From Bacteroidales bacterium UBA4417 (GTDB lineage: Bacteria > Bacteroidota > Bacteroidia > Bacteroidales > UBA4417): a DNA stretch of 15,165 bases. The stretch covers positions 7,097 through 22,261 of the forward strand of contig DGQJ01000134.1 in assembly GCA_002389705.1 (NCBI GenBank). Reading direction: 5' to 3'. Below are positions 14,529-15,165 of the stretch, piece after piece. The stretch's first letter is position 1, and each line of letters starts with the position of its first letter. Under the pieces are notes generated by a model. That model was not told the origin of the DNA. It was given only the letters and a program-made list of their open reading frames with translations, and did not search any database. Both the position numbers and the translations under genes were made by a program.

Positions 14529-14598
14529 AATTATTTCAACCAAAACAGGAAACCTGCTTTTTACCTCAAAACCCGCCTGCTTCAACAAGCAAACATTG

Positions 14599-14606
14599 TA
14601 TCTTTG
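14599..14606 (+). promoter_or_regulatory. Bacteroidota -7 element for yicC
   Basis: TATCTTTG matches TAnnTTTG exactly and lies 18 bases before ATG 14625. The same octamer is used on the other strand for the divergent PLD-like gene, 70 bases away. The -33 region is weak. Confidence 0.5.
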
Positions 14607-14624
14607 CTGGTTCAAGATATAACT

Positions 14625-15165
14625 ATGATCAGATCAATGACAGGCTTCGGCAAAACAAGTGCAGCCGTAAGCGGACGAAAAGTAAACATCGAAATCAGGA
14701 CACTGAATAGCAAACAACTCGATGTAAACACCCGTATTCCAGCCATATACAGGGATAAAGAATCCGAAATCAGGGCTGAGATAAACCGGGTACTCGAACG
14801 CGGAAAAATTGATTTTATGATCACTGTCGACAATGATGCCGACACCAACGACTTTGCAATAAACAAGCAACTGGCGGCAAAGTATTACTCGGAGATAAAA
14901 CAACTTGCCGATGAACTGGGCGAAAATCCGGGTGAAAATATCATTCTGGAAATCCTCAAAATGCCTGACATTTTAAAGGCAGGACGCGAAGCACCCGACG
15001 ACAACGAATGGCTTTTACTTAAAGCGGCCATAGGCGAAGCGCTGCAGCAAACCGAAGAATTTCGTATTGCCGAAGGTGAACTGCTGGGAAATGATATGAG
15101 CGCGCGCATAAGGCTGATTCTTGAACTTCTGCTCAAAGTAGAGCCACTCGAAAGTGCCCGTATCA
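14625..15165 (+). CDS. yicC: YicC/YloC-family endoribonuclease, 3'-truncated by window edge
   Basis: The visible 180 codons begin MIRSMTGFGK, the near-invariant N-terminus of the YicC/YloC family, followed by IEIRTLNSKQLDV and IRAEINRVLERGKIDF, also characteristic. Full-length members are about 290 residues, so roughly the last 110 lie beyond the right edge, including the conserved C-terminal domain. Family members act as endoribonucleases in RNA turnover (YicC with small-RNA decay in E. coli, YloC in Bacillus). In many bacteria the gene precedes gmk (guanylate kinase), which could be checked just outside the window. The start is fixed by the conserved N-terminus and by the -7 element 18 bases upstream. 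Confidence 0.93.
   Translation, partial: MIRSMTGFGKTSAAVSGRKVNIEIRTLNSKQLDVNTRIPAIYRDKESEIRAEINRVLERGKIDFMITVDNDADTNDFAINKQLAAKYYSEIKQLADELGENPGENIILEILKMPDILKAGREAPDDNEWLLLKAAIGEALQQTEEFRIAEGELLGNDMSARIRLILELLLKVEPLESARI

Noticed and set aside
1..15165. Mobile element, phage, CRISPR or defence island
   Set aside because: There is no transposase, integrase, terminal inverted repeat, tRNA-flanked junction or spaced repeat array. All recognisable genes are chromosomal housekeeping or envelope types.

Overview
The window is a run of ordinary-looking chromosomal genes from a Gram-negative member of the Bacteroidota. Four things point there. First, seven exact copies of the Bacteroidota -7 promoter element TAnnTTTG sit just upstream of genes. 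Second, almost no gene has a Shine-Dalgarno sequence. Third, a lipid A gene (lpxK) is present beside a Nif3 / C4-zinc-ribbon gene pair of a kind I recall as common in this phylum. Fourth, a lipoprotein has a lipobox followed by lysines. Base composition is moderate, with AT-rich spacers. No rRNA, tRNA, CRISPR array, insertion sequence, integrase or phage gene was seen, and the layout does not look like a mobile island.

Layout. Positions 1-1241 (minus strand): a PduO-type corrinoid adenosyltransferase (its C-terminus runs off the left edge) behind a LolD/MacB-type ABC ATPase. Positions 1483-3250: a class I methyltransferase (minus) divergent from a UbiA-family prenyltransferase (plus). Positions 3254-6497: lpxK (minus), which converges on the prenyltransferase gene with a 3-base gap, then divergent nif3-like and coiled-coil/zinc-ribbon genes (plus). 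Positions 6656-7696: a lipoprotein whose two halves resemble each other, flanked by clear terminators. Positions 7697-8107: an AT-rich intergenic region with direct repeats. Positions 8108-9934: a flavin reductase-rubredoxin fusion (plus) converging on a TerC/Alx-family membrane protein (minus). Positions 10067-12255: a type I glutamine synthetase and an Hsp20 small heat shock protein (plus). Positions 12479-14499: an EamA/DMT permease (plus) and a two-HKD phospholipase D/cardiolipin synthase-like protein (minus), whose stop codons share one TTAA. From 14625 to the right edge: the first half of a YicC-family protein.

The genes mostly read as housekeeping units that share space rather than one pathway: envelope and lipid work (lpxK, PLD-like protein, ABC ATPase, lipoprotein), quinone-type prenylation, nitrogen assimilation, redox and metal homeostasis, and protein quality control. 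The feature most worth testing is regulatory. The hsp20 gene lacks a convincing housekeeping promoter. It has instead a near-consensus sigma-54 -24/-12 element, a pair of related 14-base sites set 31 bases apart upstream of it, and the only strong Shine-Dalgarno sequence in the window. The second is the lipoprotein, an uncharacterised secreted family with an apparent internal duplication. I see no convincing multi-gene defence or novel enzymatic system.
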